Source: Heterocephalus glaber
Taxonomy: Eukaryota > Chordata > Mammalia > Rodentia > Bathyergidae
Assembly (NCBI RefSeq): GCF_000247695.1
Contig: NW_004624801.1
Coordinates: 5,876,631 to 5,940,630, forward strand
DNA: 64,000 bases
Direction: 5' to 3'
Part shown: in pieces, positions 47,933-61,500 of the stretch
Numbering within the stretch: the stretch's first letter is position 1
Layout: every line of letters begins with the position of its first letter
Made by a program: the position numbers and the translations under genes
The notes under the pieces: model-generated
Database searches by the model: none
The model's input: the letters and a program-made list of their open reading frames with translations, nothing else
What the model was told of the DNA's origin: nothing

Positions 47933-49170
47933 CTCTTCCTACCGGAGCCTCAGGGCCTGCAAGAAGGGGCTGGATCCCACCTAACCTCCAGGCACTCTGC
48001 AGCCCAACTCAAAAAAGTCCTCTCTGTACTGGTGGTCATTCCTGGACTCATTCTGAGAACCACCCGGTTTTGGTGGAAGGGGGGCTGGAAGGGGCGCAAG
48101 GGGAAGGGACACAGTCACACTGGGACGTCATAGCAGGCTAGGTCAGAACCCAGCCTGGCAGAAGAGAAAGATCCCAGCAGATGGGGGAGTCCGAGCCTAA
48201 GCCTGGTCACCCCAGTGAGTCTCATGGACAAGCCACTGAACTTGGGGGTGCAGGAGTCGCCCCTTCCTGAGGAGAGGGGCTGAGAATGGCCGTGGAGTAG
48301 GGAGGGCCACAGGAGGCCTCGACAAAACAAGCAGCAACGGGAAACAGGTAGCCCGCGACATCTTCTGCTCCCAGCTAAGTGTGATTAGTGAGATGGTGCC
48401 GGGGAGGAGAGGCCGATTTCCGTCTAAGCATGAGGGGCACGCCTGCCACCAACTGTTCTCAGAAGGGGCGTTCGCTCCAGTGACTGCAGTGCCAGAGCCC
48501 CTCCTACCTGCCTTCTTCACCGTTGAGAAGGGGCCTCCCAGAGGCAGTGGCCATGGAGGTGGGCCTGGTGGGGACAGGGAGTTCCGGACCCCAGCTGAAG
48601 TCTGGACCATTTGAGCTTCACCCTCTGGCTGCAGGAGGCCTCCTGGAAAGAAACAAGCGCGCTTGGGCCTCTCCCACGCCCCGAGACCCAGGGTGTTGGG
48701 TGGAACACCCAGGCTCTGAGGTGACTCATCACGGCAGGATGCTCCTGCTCAGACTGCCGTGACCCGGGCCCCAAGAATAAGTCACAGGAGAATGGATAGG
48801 GCCAAAAAGAGAGGTGTTGTCTTTGTGTTTCATCTCTCATCCTTGGGACAGTGAAGAATGTCATCCCTTTAGAAGCCCAGGACAGGACTATCGCCTCTAC
48901 TGAGGCCTTCGATGTCCCACAGGGTCATCACAAGCCCTGTTATCCCTGGCTGTTGGGCATTTCAAGGTGCCTGGACCAAATTAGGATGCATTTTATGTGT
49001 TAAATTCATACAGGATTTAAAAGACTTACTTTCAAAGACATAAAATATCTCATTATTCATTTTTTTTCTCATTCATTTTTATATTGATATTTTGGGGTAC
49101 ATTGAGATATGTGAAATGTATTGTTTAATGTCACCTGTTGCTTTTTACTTTTTAAAATGTGGCTATAATA
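47933..49170. other. Intergenic sequence upstream of EVPL
   Basis: No exon, RNA gene or repeat recognised. It could hold EVPL regulatory elements. Confidence 0.35.
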
Positions 49171-49372
49171 GCTGGGCATAGTGGCATACACCTGTAATTC
49201 CAGCACTCTGGGAGGCTGAGACAGGAGGATTGCAAGTTCAAGCCCAGCCTGGGCAACGTAGTGACTGAGCAAGAACCTGTGTCAAAAATAAAAATTTTGA
49301 AAAAGGGCTGGAGATTGTGGCTCAGTGTGAAGGCCCCAGGTTCAATCCCCAGTATTGCAAACTAAGAAGAAG
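49170..49372 (+). repeat. B1-dID SINE
   Basis: gctgggcatagtggcataca to gtgtcaaaaataaaaa, then gggctggagattgtggctc, ending with an (AAG)n-rich tail. Confidence 0.85.
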
Positions 49373-50879
49373 AAGAAGGAAGGGGGAGCGGGGAGAAATT
49401 TGAAAGAATAAACTGTGGTTACTAGAAAATGTAAACTGCAGTTGAGGCTTGTATTTGTGGCTCATGTTAGAACTCTGTGGGCTTAGGTGCAACCCAGCAG
49501 TGGGACAGGGTGCCCTGACTTCCAGTCCCCCAAGGCCTCGGCCCTGGCCCATCTTCCTCTTTGTAGACCTGGCTTCTTGTTCTTCCCTTCACCTGTCCTG
49601 GCTTCAGCTCCTCTGTGGATTGAGAGGTTTGAGATCAAATGACCCCCAGGGTCCCTCCAGCCCTGTGCCGACTGTGATTGGCAGCAACAGTTTGCTCACC
49701 TCCAGGCTGCTGTGGGCAGCTCACGGCCCATGCGGTGGAAGTCTGACAGAGAGAGCTGACCAGACTGAGAGCGAAGTGCCCAGTGCCAAGGCTGCCAGGC
49801 ACACAGACAGCTGCCACACGGCCAGGCGGCAGGGTGGTGTCGAGGCTTAAGCACTTAGGTGCCCACTTTCTTCTCCAACTGCAGCGAGCCTGTCCTGCCT
49901 GCCGAAGCAGATGGAGGCAATCAATTCTTTTTGCCCTGAGAACGTTAAGCTGTTCCCTGATGAGGGCAGCTCTGCTGTCTCAGGAAATTGCCCTCTGTTT
50001 GTTCAATAGCTCTGCCATTAGACCCTTGGACTGAGGGTGAGTGACAACCTCCCCTCCTTTAATCCCCTTGGCTAGCCAGCAGTGAGGGGCCTAGAGAGGC
50101 TGGGAGGTGGGGAGGCAAGCCAAGGGAGGTGCCTCCTTCCATGGCGTAGCTGCAGGCCTGGGGTACAGGCTGCAGCCCCAGGAATCTGAAGCTGTCCCAA
50201 GGAGACTCTTTTGGGAGCAAATCTACCCAACAAGTCTGATAGCAAAGAAATGCTAAAGGTGTGCCTGGAGAGAAGGAAGCAAAAGGTGCTCCACCTCAGC
50301 AGCACGAGGAGGAAAGGGTGCTGGTTGTACCTTTGGAGCCTTTTACAGGGAGGAGCTGGAAACGACATCTAAAAAAACTCAAAGCACACCTAAGCCTGCC
50401 TGTATGGAGAGTAGGATTCCCTGTGCGAAATGGCCAGAGCATCTAAAGGGGATCCCAGGAAGTTCCAAGTTCAAGGCTGTTGATGGGCTTCTGTCCCCTG
50501 TGAAAGATCCCCTTATCTGGGCTTGGGCCACAGCAAGCAGCCACAGCTCACTGGTGGGACCAGGGCTGGGCAGCAGCCCTCTCTGGGCCACAGGGCCGGC
50601 ATGCAGAGCCATCTTGCCTTCCAGAGTCTGCCACCCAGTTCTGCTCAGGAACCACTAGCCCTCCAGGTCATCTCAAGTTGCCCTTGGGCTCTGGGCCTCT
50701 GCCATGAGAGATCTTAATCGCCAGGTCTGGAGACCTGTGGAGATGTTCAGGTCAGACAGAGGCAGGTAACCAACCATGTCTATGACAAGGTGACAGTCCT
50801 GCATGGCAGCTGTGCTGAAGCTGCAGCACTGTGTTCCCTGGTCCGAGGAAGAAAAGGGTTCATAAAGCAGACAGACATG

Positions 50880-50963
50880 GGGCCGGAGATTTAGCTCAGT
50901 GGTTTCTCTACCTGCTGCGCAAGCACAAGGACCTGAGTTCAATCCCCGGTACCAAAAAAAAAA
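50880..50963 (+). repeat. ID SINE
   Basis: ggccggagatttagctcag to caatccccggtacc plus an A-tail. Confidence 0.9.
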
Positions 50964-51539
50964 AGAGACACAGCACGAAGGGACAAACTGACAAGTCCTC
51001 ACAGCCGGGGGGGTGGCCTGCCTAACTGTTGCCAGGAAGCTGGAAAGGGGAGCCCATCAGCCTCTGCCTGTTATCCTACAGCTTGGCTTGGACTCTGCTC
51101 AGGAGAAGGCAGAAGGCAAGCAGGAGGGCTGGCTCAGGGCAAGGACCTCTCCTTATCTGCCAACAAGCTCGCTTTGGATCCTGGGCCCCAACCTTCCTGG
51201 GGGACTCTCCTGTCAGGCTACAGTGAGAAAATGTCATGCAGTCCTTTCCTCCCTGGCAGTTGGAGGAATGAATGCCCCTGTTCTACAGGTGAGGGAGTCA
51301 GCTCTCAGCTGGGTGGGCCACATGCCAGCAAGTGTGGGGCAGAGATCCTAGCACTTGGGGGACCCTGGGGTCTTGTTCTTCCCCTTTCAACTTGGGGCTG
51401 TGGGGTTGGCCAGGTGTCCACCCTTCGTTCCACAAGATAGCTAAAGCTCAAAGCATTGCTTCCTATCTTTCCTAGACTGCTGGGAAAAGTTCAGCTTAAA
51501 GGAAATGATGTGGTTTAACAGACTAAGAGAGAACTCAGC

Positions 51540-51690
51540 TGGGCATGGTGGTTCACACCTGTCATCCCAGCATTCTGGGATGATCCTAAATTCCAGCCCA
51601 GTCTGGGCAATTAAAAAAAAAATTTTTAAAGGGCTAGGACTGTAGCTCAGTATGAAGGCCCTAGATTCAATTCCGACAACCAAGAGGGGG
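51540..51690 (+). repeat. B1-dID SINE (shortened)
   Basis: gctgggcatggtggttcac, then gggctaggactgtagctcag. Confidence 0.8.
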
Positions 51691-51989
51691 AAAACCGTCC
51701 CTCCCCAGCTGCCTGGACGTTCTCTGCCAGTCTCAGCAACACCTGGGAGCTGCTCAGTACATGGTCTCTGATGGGGCTTTTACAGCAAACAGGAGAATCC
51801 TGTCCACAAAGCAAAGCCATACAGAAGAGGCTGAGACCACCGTCCTTTAAAAAGGTCCCCCAAGCATCCATCTGTATGTCATTTGAAATTATATTTTAAC
51901 TTAAATGAAGTGTGATCAAAAGTGTATTTAAATTTGAAAGATTAATTAATCCTTTAATCCTCCTCACAATAATCCCTCTCACTTCAAAG

Positions 51990-52345
51990 ACACTTACTCC
52001 ATCGTTCTTTCCACGTTCTGAAGCAGCTCTGGAAGTCCTCTTTCATGTCTTCAGCTGTGCTGTTGTTGCTGCCTGGATGTCCTGAATAGATTCAAAACAT
52101 TTCCCTTTCGTGGTCATTTTGACTTTGGGGAAGAGCCAGAACTTGCACAGTGCCAGATTCAGTGAAAAAGGTGGAGAGGACGCACTGTCATGTTCTTTTG
52201 CAGCCCACCTTTCTGTTGGGTGGCACTGGGCAACAGCATTCACTGTATGTTTGATCACACCTCATAAATACATGAAAGAGGACTTCCAGAACTGCTTCAG
52301 AACATGGCAACAATGATGAGAGAAGAGTGTTCAAAGCGAGACAGA
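51990..52345. mobile_element. Two inverted Tc1/mariner transposase scraps forming an imperfect palindrome
   Basis: The minus strand reads FPKVKMTTKGKCFESIQDI, QAATTAQLKT, then after a one-base shift MKEDFQSCFRTWKERW. The plus strand from 52272 reads MKEDFQNCFRTWQQ-stop. The arms at 51998-52047 and 52271-52320 are near-identical inverted repeats about 45-50 bp long, with a loop of about 220 bp. Confidence 0.75.
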
Positions 52346-54180
52346 GGATTTTTGAGGGGGTATTAATGACAATGTGGCTTTTACTATATTTTTAAATTTC
52401 CATGTTCACCCTATTTTTTGATTCTTTGTTCCTTTAACACCTCTAGCTGACACTTGTGGAGACTGCTGTGTCCTAGACAGTGCATGGCAGAGGGCGGACC
52501 CACAGGCCAGGGGCGTATTTCCACAAGTGTACCACAAGTGTACTCTGGGCAGCCAGCCTTCTGGGCTGCCCCAGTGTGTGTTCCAACCACGGTCCCTTCC
52601 TCAGCTCTGCAGAATTCTGGCACCCATCACACAAGTGACTGTAAGCCCTAACAGGCTGACAGGTTATAGATTCTTCCAGTTGTGACTGTCAGGATTCCAC
52701 CGACTTCCCATTTATTCTCTTTGCTTTGGAACATCCATAAATTTTACAGCTAAATCTGGTTTCCATCTCCTTTGCAGCAATAAGTGTCTTTAAAAAATCA
52801 GAACACATGTTTTTGCTATCTTTGGATATTTTCCTAGACCTCCGAGTGTTCCAAGCTTTTCCAGGCTGCAGACAGTAAAAGGCTGTTTAGAATTGTGCGA
52901 TCATTTAGCTTTTTTTGTGTGTAATGAACGATACCTAATGTGTGAAAAATGAGCACTGCCACAGGGATGACAGTGAACAGAATGCAGTCCCCGCCCTCGA
53001 AGGCCCTGGCATCAGCCTCCCTCTCTGGGAGCAGGCAAAGCCACTGCCTCAGCTTGTGGGACTTCTTGGCTATGGTCCAGGGCCACTGTGAAAGAACACG
53101 CTGCCCTCACAGACTGTCACCTCACAGCCACGGTGAGAGGCTCAGGTTGTCGCGAGGGGAAGGAGATGGGAACCAAGCCCTGCAGTGCTTCATTTCAGAG
53201 TCCAAGAACTTGCACCTGACTTAGTGTAAAAGAGGAGCTGGCGCAGAAAGGGGAAAAACCCATGAGATCCTCAGCACCTCACGTGTCTCCTTGTTGCTTC
53301 TCCAAACAGAACCCTCCTGTGCCCCTTCAGGTGGGGACTGTCATCACTTGGACAGGAAAACAGAAACATGACAGAAGACCTCTGACAATGCCAGTCCTGG
53401 AAGGACCCACCTCGTTGTATGACAACAGCCAGCAAACTGTGTGCCAACAGAGGGCTTGGCTCGGAACCTGTTCCCATCCGAGGCAGAACCACTTCCTGGG
53501 CCAGAGGGCGGGATCAGCCACAGCAGCCCTCGTGACACAGCCTGTTTAACATCCAGCGATCCTGCAAAGGGATGTGTGCGCCGACCATGGCCTCGGTCCT
53601 GCCTGCTCTGTCTTCTATGTAAATATGTGATTCCAATCTAAACACAGCGGTCTCCACCAGTGTGAGTCTGACAATAGCCACTGCTACTCCGGTGCCCAGC
53701 AGGGACACTGGGAGCCACGAAATTTCTAGTGTGGCCTTGAGAAAGAACGAGCATTAAGCAATCTTAAAATAAAGAGGTGAAATGAGAACAATTAGCATCC
53801 CTATACCTGCTGTCTTGATAAGAGGACCTCGTGGGGGCTGGACGGCACAGAGCAGGACAAAGGGAACCTTCTCACAAGGAGCCGGAAGCAGCCCAGTCCT
53901 CTCACAATACCTTGGACATTGGTGCAAGGCACAGCGGGGGCCTGAGCAGAGCCCGAGCCGGCTGCGGACAGAGAATGAGTGTCGACAGATGCAGCGCCTC
54001 AAACCACTGGGAGAAGGGGAGGGCAAGCATGAAGGCCCAGTGCACCGCCAGACCCTGAGGGACGCGGAGCAGAGCCTGCAGGAGCAAACCCAGGACCTTA
54101 AGCTGGGTCAGTGTCTGTGTATCTCCAAAGGAGGGAAGGAGGAAGGCGTGTGGCACAGATGGAGAAACTCTGCAATGAAA
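52346..54180. other. EVPL-SRP68 intergenic sequence
   Basis: SINE-poor. Around 53945-54110 a forward frame is rich in Glu/Gln/Arg (RQMQRLKPLGEGEGKHEG, DAEQSLQEQTQDLKLG), like a coiled-coil fragment. I cannot assign a parent. Confidence 0.3.
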
Positions 54181-54430
54181 TACCCAGGGTGGGGGTGTGG
54201 CTCAGTGGCAGGGTGCTGGCTCGCGCAAGGCCCTGGGTTTGATCTTTAGCACCACACACACGCACACACACACACACGCACGCATGCACACACTCACAGG
54301 AACAACAAAATCAGCTTCCTGAGGCACTTAACACCAATCAAACCCGGGGGAGAGGCCGGGGATTTAGCTCAGTGGTTCTGCCGCCTGCCTCTCAATTGCA
54401 AGGACCCGAGTTCGATCCCTGGTACCAAAC
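54180..54430 (+). repeat. dID-like SINE with CA repeat, then young ID
   Basis: dID at 54189-54252, (CA)n at 54253-54297 and ID at 54355-54430 with flanks acccgggggagag and acccaggggagag. Confidence 0.83.
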
Positions 54431-54716
54431 CCAGGGGAGAGACCCCCCATCTCCCACTTCCAAGTCCTCCAATCCTCAACAACACAATTCTAATAAGGCC
54501 ACCGTGTCTTCCACTGTCCCTCTGGCTCCTGGCCATCCTTCCTGCAGCAGCCAGGAACCAGCTGGCTCTGTGGCCTTGAAGTACAGCTCCCAGCCTTCCC
54601 TTCCAGCCGCCTCGCCCGAGACACTTCTCGTGGTGCGTCTTCTCCGCTGCGGGAAAAGCAACCTTTGATTTCCAAGGGAATTAGGGGTATCAAGAACACT
54701 GCATGTTTAAATCACT

Positions 54717-54722
54717 TTTATT
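54717..54722 (-). terminator. SRP68: SRP68 polyadenylation signal (likely)
   Basis: AATAAA on the minus strand, about 850 bases after the SRP68 stop. It is the first good hexamer beyond unique 3' UTR-like sequence. Confidence 0.5.
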
Positions 54723-55575
54723 CCTTCTTTCTTACACTGCCTTTGTGACATCTATTACTGATGCCATAGTAGAAATTAAAAAAGGATGAATAAGGAAAAA
54801 AGTAAAAGGGTAAGAAAGATTAAAATACAATGGCATCTAAAAATCACAGAACTCTTTAAAAACAGTGCCTCCAGCACATCCCATATCTGGCATCAAGTAT
54901 CCCCAGCTGCCAGGAAGTCAGGATGCAGCTGGCCTCAGTCACTCACCCGGATCCTCCGGGAGAGCTGGGCTGTGGGTGAGGGAGGCCGTGTAAAAAATGG
55001 GCACAGTCTCCCTCATCCTTGCCTTGTAATATAAGATTTGGTTTCATCATTTCTGAGTGTAACATATTTCTTCTAAAAATAGAGCTCTCTGCTTGTTTGG
55101 AAACTTAATGTTCACCTGGAGATGAAGGGGATAAGGCTGACTGTAACTTGGACATGACACTGCCAATGTTTCATAGTCATGGACAAAACTTCAAGGGTGA
55201 GTTCCTTTCAAATCCACAGTACTGAGGACACATGACAAACATCCCGAGGGCCCACTGTGCCTCTGTGGAACCCCTAATGCACCACGGACCACTGGGGGTC
55301 GGTCCTGGCTCACTGGGCACCAGACAGCAGTGGTGCCCCAGGAGGTACAGGAGACACGGCGACCTGACAGGGTCCTGGAGACGCTGGGGTGCCCTTCTCA
55401 CACGTGGGCTAAGAATGTAAGTGCACAAACACAAGACGTAGGAACACAGGGCTAAGGGTGTGCAGCTCCCACCCTGGGCCAATGCAGACCTGGATTTAAT
55501 AGCATGGAACTTGCTGGGGCTTTCTCACAACACAGGTTAAGAGTCAGAATCTCCCCTGCCCGAGGAAGAGCCCGG

Positions 55576-58500
55576 TTAGCTCCTGAATCCAAAGATGCCC
55601 TTGATGTATCCAGTGAGGCCACTCTTGGTCTTCTGCTCCAACTTGTCCTCGAGGGGTGGGAAGGCCACATGGTTGAGGGCCAGGTCAAAGAACAAAGGCT
55701 TGCAAGGAATGGGCTGGAAGCCTGGCGGGAAGTGGACGAGGTTGGCTTGCTTGGTGACAAGAGAAGGGTCCAGGCAGAAGGTCTCAAACCGTTCAGCCAG
55801 AGGCTGGAGTCAAAGCGGAGGCGTTAGTCACCCAGGCGCCCTGGTGGGATATTCACTACATCTGAGCGCCTGAGCAGGCTCTCCCTGGCTAGCTCACTCA
55901 GCCCCGGTCTCCTGCTGGAGGGGCCGTCAGTCCCTGTCTTGCACCTGGGGGGCACCAGGGGGACGCAGGGTGGCTGGACATGCAGGCGAGATCTGACCCA
56001 TTGGTGCTACTCTGCACAGCCACCACTTCTTCTACCTTCCTTCCTAGGGTGATCCAGACATCTAACAAACTACATAGGCAGCTTGCGGGCCTCTGAGCAC
56101 AAGAAGGGAGGGAAGTAGGGGCTTTGACTAGAAATTAAGGACCCTCTGGCCTGCCACTGAGCACATAATCCCAGAGCAGTGGTGGCAACCCTATGGCACA
56201 CGTGCTGCAGCAGGCTGCCTGTATCACTGAAAGCTCTAAAAGCTTCACCCTCACCATCAGAGGAGTTACTAATCCTCCTCTATTTCTCAAAGTCCACAGC
56301 TGTACTTACCTTACTGTCCTTCACTGGGGAGGAAGTCTCTGTTTGATGGACATCATTCGCATCTGAAAATGTCAGAGAAATTCAGTGAGAATAGGGCCTT
56401 GTGCAGCTATAGTCACAAATGAGGCCTGTCACATGCGTGGCTTCGAAACCCTAAGAGCAGAGGTTGGGGAGGGAGTTCTCTCCCTCCTGGGTTCAAATCT
56501 CACTAGGAAGTGGTGTAAACGGCAATAAATTCTAAGCCAGGCATCATCAGCCCAATGGAGCTGCCACAATTGTATAGGAGGCCGTGAAGGGAGAAGGGAC
56601 ATACGACAGTGCTTCTCTAAATCCCTCTACACATTTCAGAGCCTAATGGGGCAGAAATAAACACCAGGAAATTGAAAATCTGAAAGATTAACTGGACCAA
56701 CCCCTCTCAACCTTAAAACAGTGATGTAGGGTGTGGAGGAGAGGAGAGGTGAGAGTAAAGAGGACTCGGGGATGCGCTCAGTCAGGACCAAGGCTGGGGC
56801 TCACCCAGGATGGCGGCAGCCTGCAGGGAGCACTTCTCTGACCGAACTTGGGTGATGAGCTCTTGCACGTCAGGCAGGTCCTAGAAGAATTCCAAGAACG
56901 AACACTCAGAGCCGGCAGTGCCAGGGCAGCCCCCGCCCAGCCCAGGGGAAGGGATCCCCACTGGGGTTTTCATAGGGTTCTGGATTCTTCACATACTTCT
57001 CTATTTTTAGTACCGGGGATCCAAGTCAGGACCTTGCGCTTGCAAGGCAGGTGTGGTGCCGCTGGGCTAAATCCCCGGGCTCATATACTTCTAATTAAAA
57101 CAAAAAACCCAGCCTGTTTCAAGGAGGAAAAGCTATACTATGGCTTATGCGACAGTAAGCATGAACTAGTAATATCCACATCAATAAATTTACATTCACA
57201 AAGTGTATTACAGGCCAGGCACCATGCTAAGCAGTTTAATTGTCAATTTAATCAGCACAATACTCTCAGAGTGGTCTGTTCCCTCCTGTGGCAGATGCGA
57301 ACCCCAAAGTATGGCGAGGTGCTGGCCACACAAAGGGGGGCAGGGGTGGAACACAGAACCGAGCCTTGGGCTGCCACGTCCCTGTTTCTCTACGGGTGAT
57401 GCCTGGCTCTTGGTCTTGGTCTCTTGCTTGGCACAGAGGGAATGATCTGACAAGGCCTGGATACCACAGAATCCTTTCCACCTCCATTCCCTGACACACT
57501 CCTCCAAACATTCAGCATAGGAGTCAGGGACTCAGAAACTCCACGTTTTTCTAAGAGAAACAATCCACACTGTTTTTTCACTGTGTCCCCAAATGACATC
57601 CCACTGTGGTGATACTGCCACTCTCTCCACCCCACCCTCTGCCCTACACCGTCCCTCCTTCCTACTCCACCTGTACTCCAGGCCTCCCAGGATTTTTTGT
57701 GGTGCTGGACATCAAATCCACGGCCCCACACATGCTGCAGACATGCTCTGTCACTGAGCTGCAGCCCAGCCCTCGACTTCTTTGGATTTCAGACAGGCTT
57801 CTGCATGCAAGTCTGTGGCTTCAACACCACCACAGGCTCTCAGGAGGTCCAAACCAGGTGGATGTGTTCTCCTCCCAGGGCCTGGTGTCCTGTGCACCTG
57901 GCAGCAGCTCCTCTGTGCTGGCCTGGGATGCCATCGTTAACAGTAACCAAAATTTGCTTTTCTACATGATTTCTACTTGTAAAATGCACACAGATTACTC
58001 AGTTCTATCAATGACTGATTGACTTACAGAGGGTCTTGGTTTGCTATGTGGCCCAGACAACCCCTGAACTCATGGTGATCCTCCTGCCTCAGCCTCCCAA
58101 GTGCTGGCATTACAGGTGTGAGGCATCCTGCCCAGCTTCAATCAATGTTTCAATAAGCTCTGTGCCATCACACAGGTTCACAAGCTCATGCAGCTGGGTG
58201 TCAATCAGTAAGAGCAGGTCATGGAGCCGTTGACAGCTGTGTTTCACACGGGCACTTCTTAAGCTTGAGCGAACCCCTGCAAGACCTGCAGCCAGGTCCT
58301 CTTCTTTTCAGCACTGGCCACTGATCACAGGGACTTGGACATGTGAGACAAGCTCTCTACCACGAATCATACACCCAGCCCCTTCCTTTTTTCAGTACTG
58401 GGATTGAATCTCAGGTCTTCACACTTGAGTTACATCCCACACTTTTATTTTGACACAGGGTCTTGCTAAGTCAATAATTTTCCCAGGCTGAGCTTGAAAC

Positions 58501-61500
58501 TGTAATCCTCCTGTCTCAGCCTCCTGAATGCTGGGATTACCGGCTTGTGCCACTATGCCCAGCCCTGTTTAGCTTCTAAGGTGAGCTGAGCAGGGGCATG
58601 TGAGGGCAGTGTGACCGGAGACAGGGGAGTCCACGCCCACGTTACCAAGCTCGGACACTGCTGGTCCTGGATAGGCCATGCAGGAAGGCGAAGGCTGCAT
58701 CAGCGTTTCTCCACTGCTCTGGCAGGGAGAACCACTGAGGGACTCTGAAAACCCCAACATCCATTCCAGATCCCACCAACCGGAACCAGGAGCTTTGTGG
58801 ATGGGATGCAAACATCCATTTTAAAAAATTTTTTTTGGTACTGGGGATTGAACTCGGGACCTTGAGCTTGTGAGGCAGGTGGTGGAACCACTGAGCTAAA
58901 TCCCGAGCACAAACATCCATTTTTAAAAATTTTGCCAAGCAATTCCAACGTGAAGCCAAGTCAGAGAACAGTACTTAGGGTTTTTGTTTGTTTTGCTGTA
59001 TCTACATCCATCTCAGGGCTTACAGATCAAGGGCAAGCAGGGTGACCAGCCTGGACCAGCCTGAGAAGCAGTCTTGGATCGTACCCTGGCTGGCTGAGAC
59101 CCACCTTCCTCCACATCTTCCTGGGCCTGAAAACAAGGAGGGCAGAGGCCTCACCTTCAAGCTGTTCTTGAAGGCTCCTGAGTCCGAATTTACTTCGTTT
59201 GCATACTTCAGCACTCTGTCATACAGGACAAGGGCTTCGCTCCACTTCTTCACCAACACGTAGGACTGAGCAATGAAAAAACACCTGATGGGGAGGGAGA
59301 AGAGCCACAATATTCTAAAGCAACAACCGCCCAAGTCCAAGGCTTCCTCTGCAACTTAGGCTGAATTTTCAATTTGGGAACTGCAGTTTTTTTTCCAGGT
59401 TCAGTTTTTTAGAAAATATTTTTGACCTATGGTTGGTTGAAACTATAGGTGCAGAACCTGCAGACAAGGAGCAAACTGTGTATAGATTTAGTGTATGGGT
59501 GAGATTGTGTGTATGTGTTAATTCTGTATCCTGTGGAAACAGGAATTTTTTTTGTGTGGTACTGGAGACTGAACCCAGGGCCTTCACACTGAGCACTGAG
59601 TCACAGCCCCAGCCCTTTTTTCTTCTTCTTCTTCTTCAAATTTTGAGATAGCAACTTCACCAATTCACCAAGTTACCCAGGTTGGGCTTGAACTTTCATT
59701 TCCTTTTTTTTTTCCTTTTCTCATATTTTTAGGGCTTGAACTTTCAATCCTCCTGCCTCAGTCTCCCAGAATGCTGGGATTACAGGCGTGCACCGCCAAC
59801 CCGTTTGAAAACAGGACTCTTAACTCAAGCTGACTGCACAGGACCCTGTACCAGCATGCTCGCGTTTGCACAGCTAATTTGCAGGTCCTTCCAGCAGTTG
59901 GAGATGGTCATGCAGGTCCAACACACCGCCACCACCTTTCACTTACTAGCTGACTGCTCACAGGGGCAGTTCTCAGAAGGAAGGTGGTGGCAGCCAGGGA
60001 CAGCAAAAGGCCCATATTGTTTGGCTCCCACCCACATCTAAGCCACTATCATTGTCTCTGCTCATGTCATTTATTTATTGATTGATTGATACCGGGGATC
60101 GAACTTGGGACCTTGCGCTTGTGAGGCAGGCGGCAGAACCACTGAACTAAATAAATCCCCAGCTCTGTTCATGTCTTCTTAAAAAACAAAACCAAGGAAG
60201 GTTCTTCCTAACTGAATTTCTTCTATTAGGCTCAAAATATCCTAAGTACTTCTGGCTCTGCTTTCCTTCTTCAGAAGTATGGGGATGGAACCCAGCACCT
60301 TGACATATAGCTTGTGCCAGCACACCAGGCTTGCTGCTAACTCTTGACAGGACAGAAGGGGCCAGCCACACAAGCAGAGGGCCTAAAAAAGAAATGTTTG
60401 GGCTGGGGATTTAGCTCAGTGGCACCGTGCCTGTCCTGCAAGCACAAGGTCTTCAGTTCGATCCCCGGTACCAAAAAAAAAAAAGGTAAGCACGCATATG
60501 ATTCTACTCTGCCACTCAGTCTAGTCTAGACCCCCATCTTGCTATACAGCCCACTTCTGAGTTACCATGATTCCTCTAAGAAACTGAGAGGTCTTAGCTT
60601 TATCCCAGTGCAGTTCAGGCTTCCTGAACTGGCCACTCTGGTTATGCTACAACAGGTGTGGCATATGGTTATGTTGTGCTACAACATCCTTTCCAATGCT
60701 GTCTCTTCTTCATGGGGACGGGGAAGGGAAGAGACCAAGTTTAATGTGTGTGCTGACTCCGCCGGCACATCCAAAGAAACAAGGAATACTGGGTACTATG
60801 CTGCAACCATGGTCAGGGTTTCCCACAAGCACACTGAGCTGGGCACTGTCTGCTCAAGGCAAGGCAGCCACACAGCCAGGTGCCAACAACTCCATCTTCC
60901 AAAGCTCACAGAACTGTTGGAGGCAGAGAAGAGCCAGCCCTCTCAGGACATTACCTGTAAGCCTTGAACACCAGGGTCTTGAGGCTTATCTCCTTCTGGA
61001 AGGCTCTGTCCTCCTCTAAGCCAGGAAGCTGCAGTAATTCCACCAGATTCTGTACAACAGATACAAAAAGAAAAGTGAAGAGTAGGCAAAATTGAAGAGT
61101 AAGAGGAGTTAGTTGTGCTCAAAACAATGGGACACAGCCCACGCAGTGTGACTGGGCAGCAGCTGTCCTTGGTGCCTCCTGTTCCTCTCTGATGCTGACA
61201 ACCTGTTTTCTTTTTTTTTTTGGTACCGGGGATCGAACTCAGGTCCTTGTGCTGCAAGGCAGGTGCCGGAACCACTGAGCTAAATCCCCGGCCCAACAAC
61301 CTGTTTTCTTTTAACACTCAACTCCTATCTCATCCACCTGCAGAAACTTCTTGGACCATCTCAGAAAGCTCTGTCCAGCTCTAGACTTTATTTCCGAGTC
61401 GCTTACTCACTCAGCAGCTACACAGACACCCTGTGCATGTGTGCACATGCAGCAATCCTACTACTTGACTGACTCCCAGTGGGCCGAGGCAGTGTGGACT

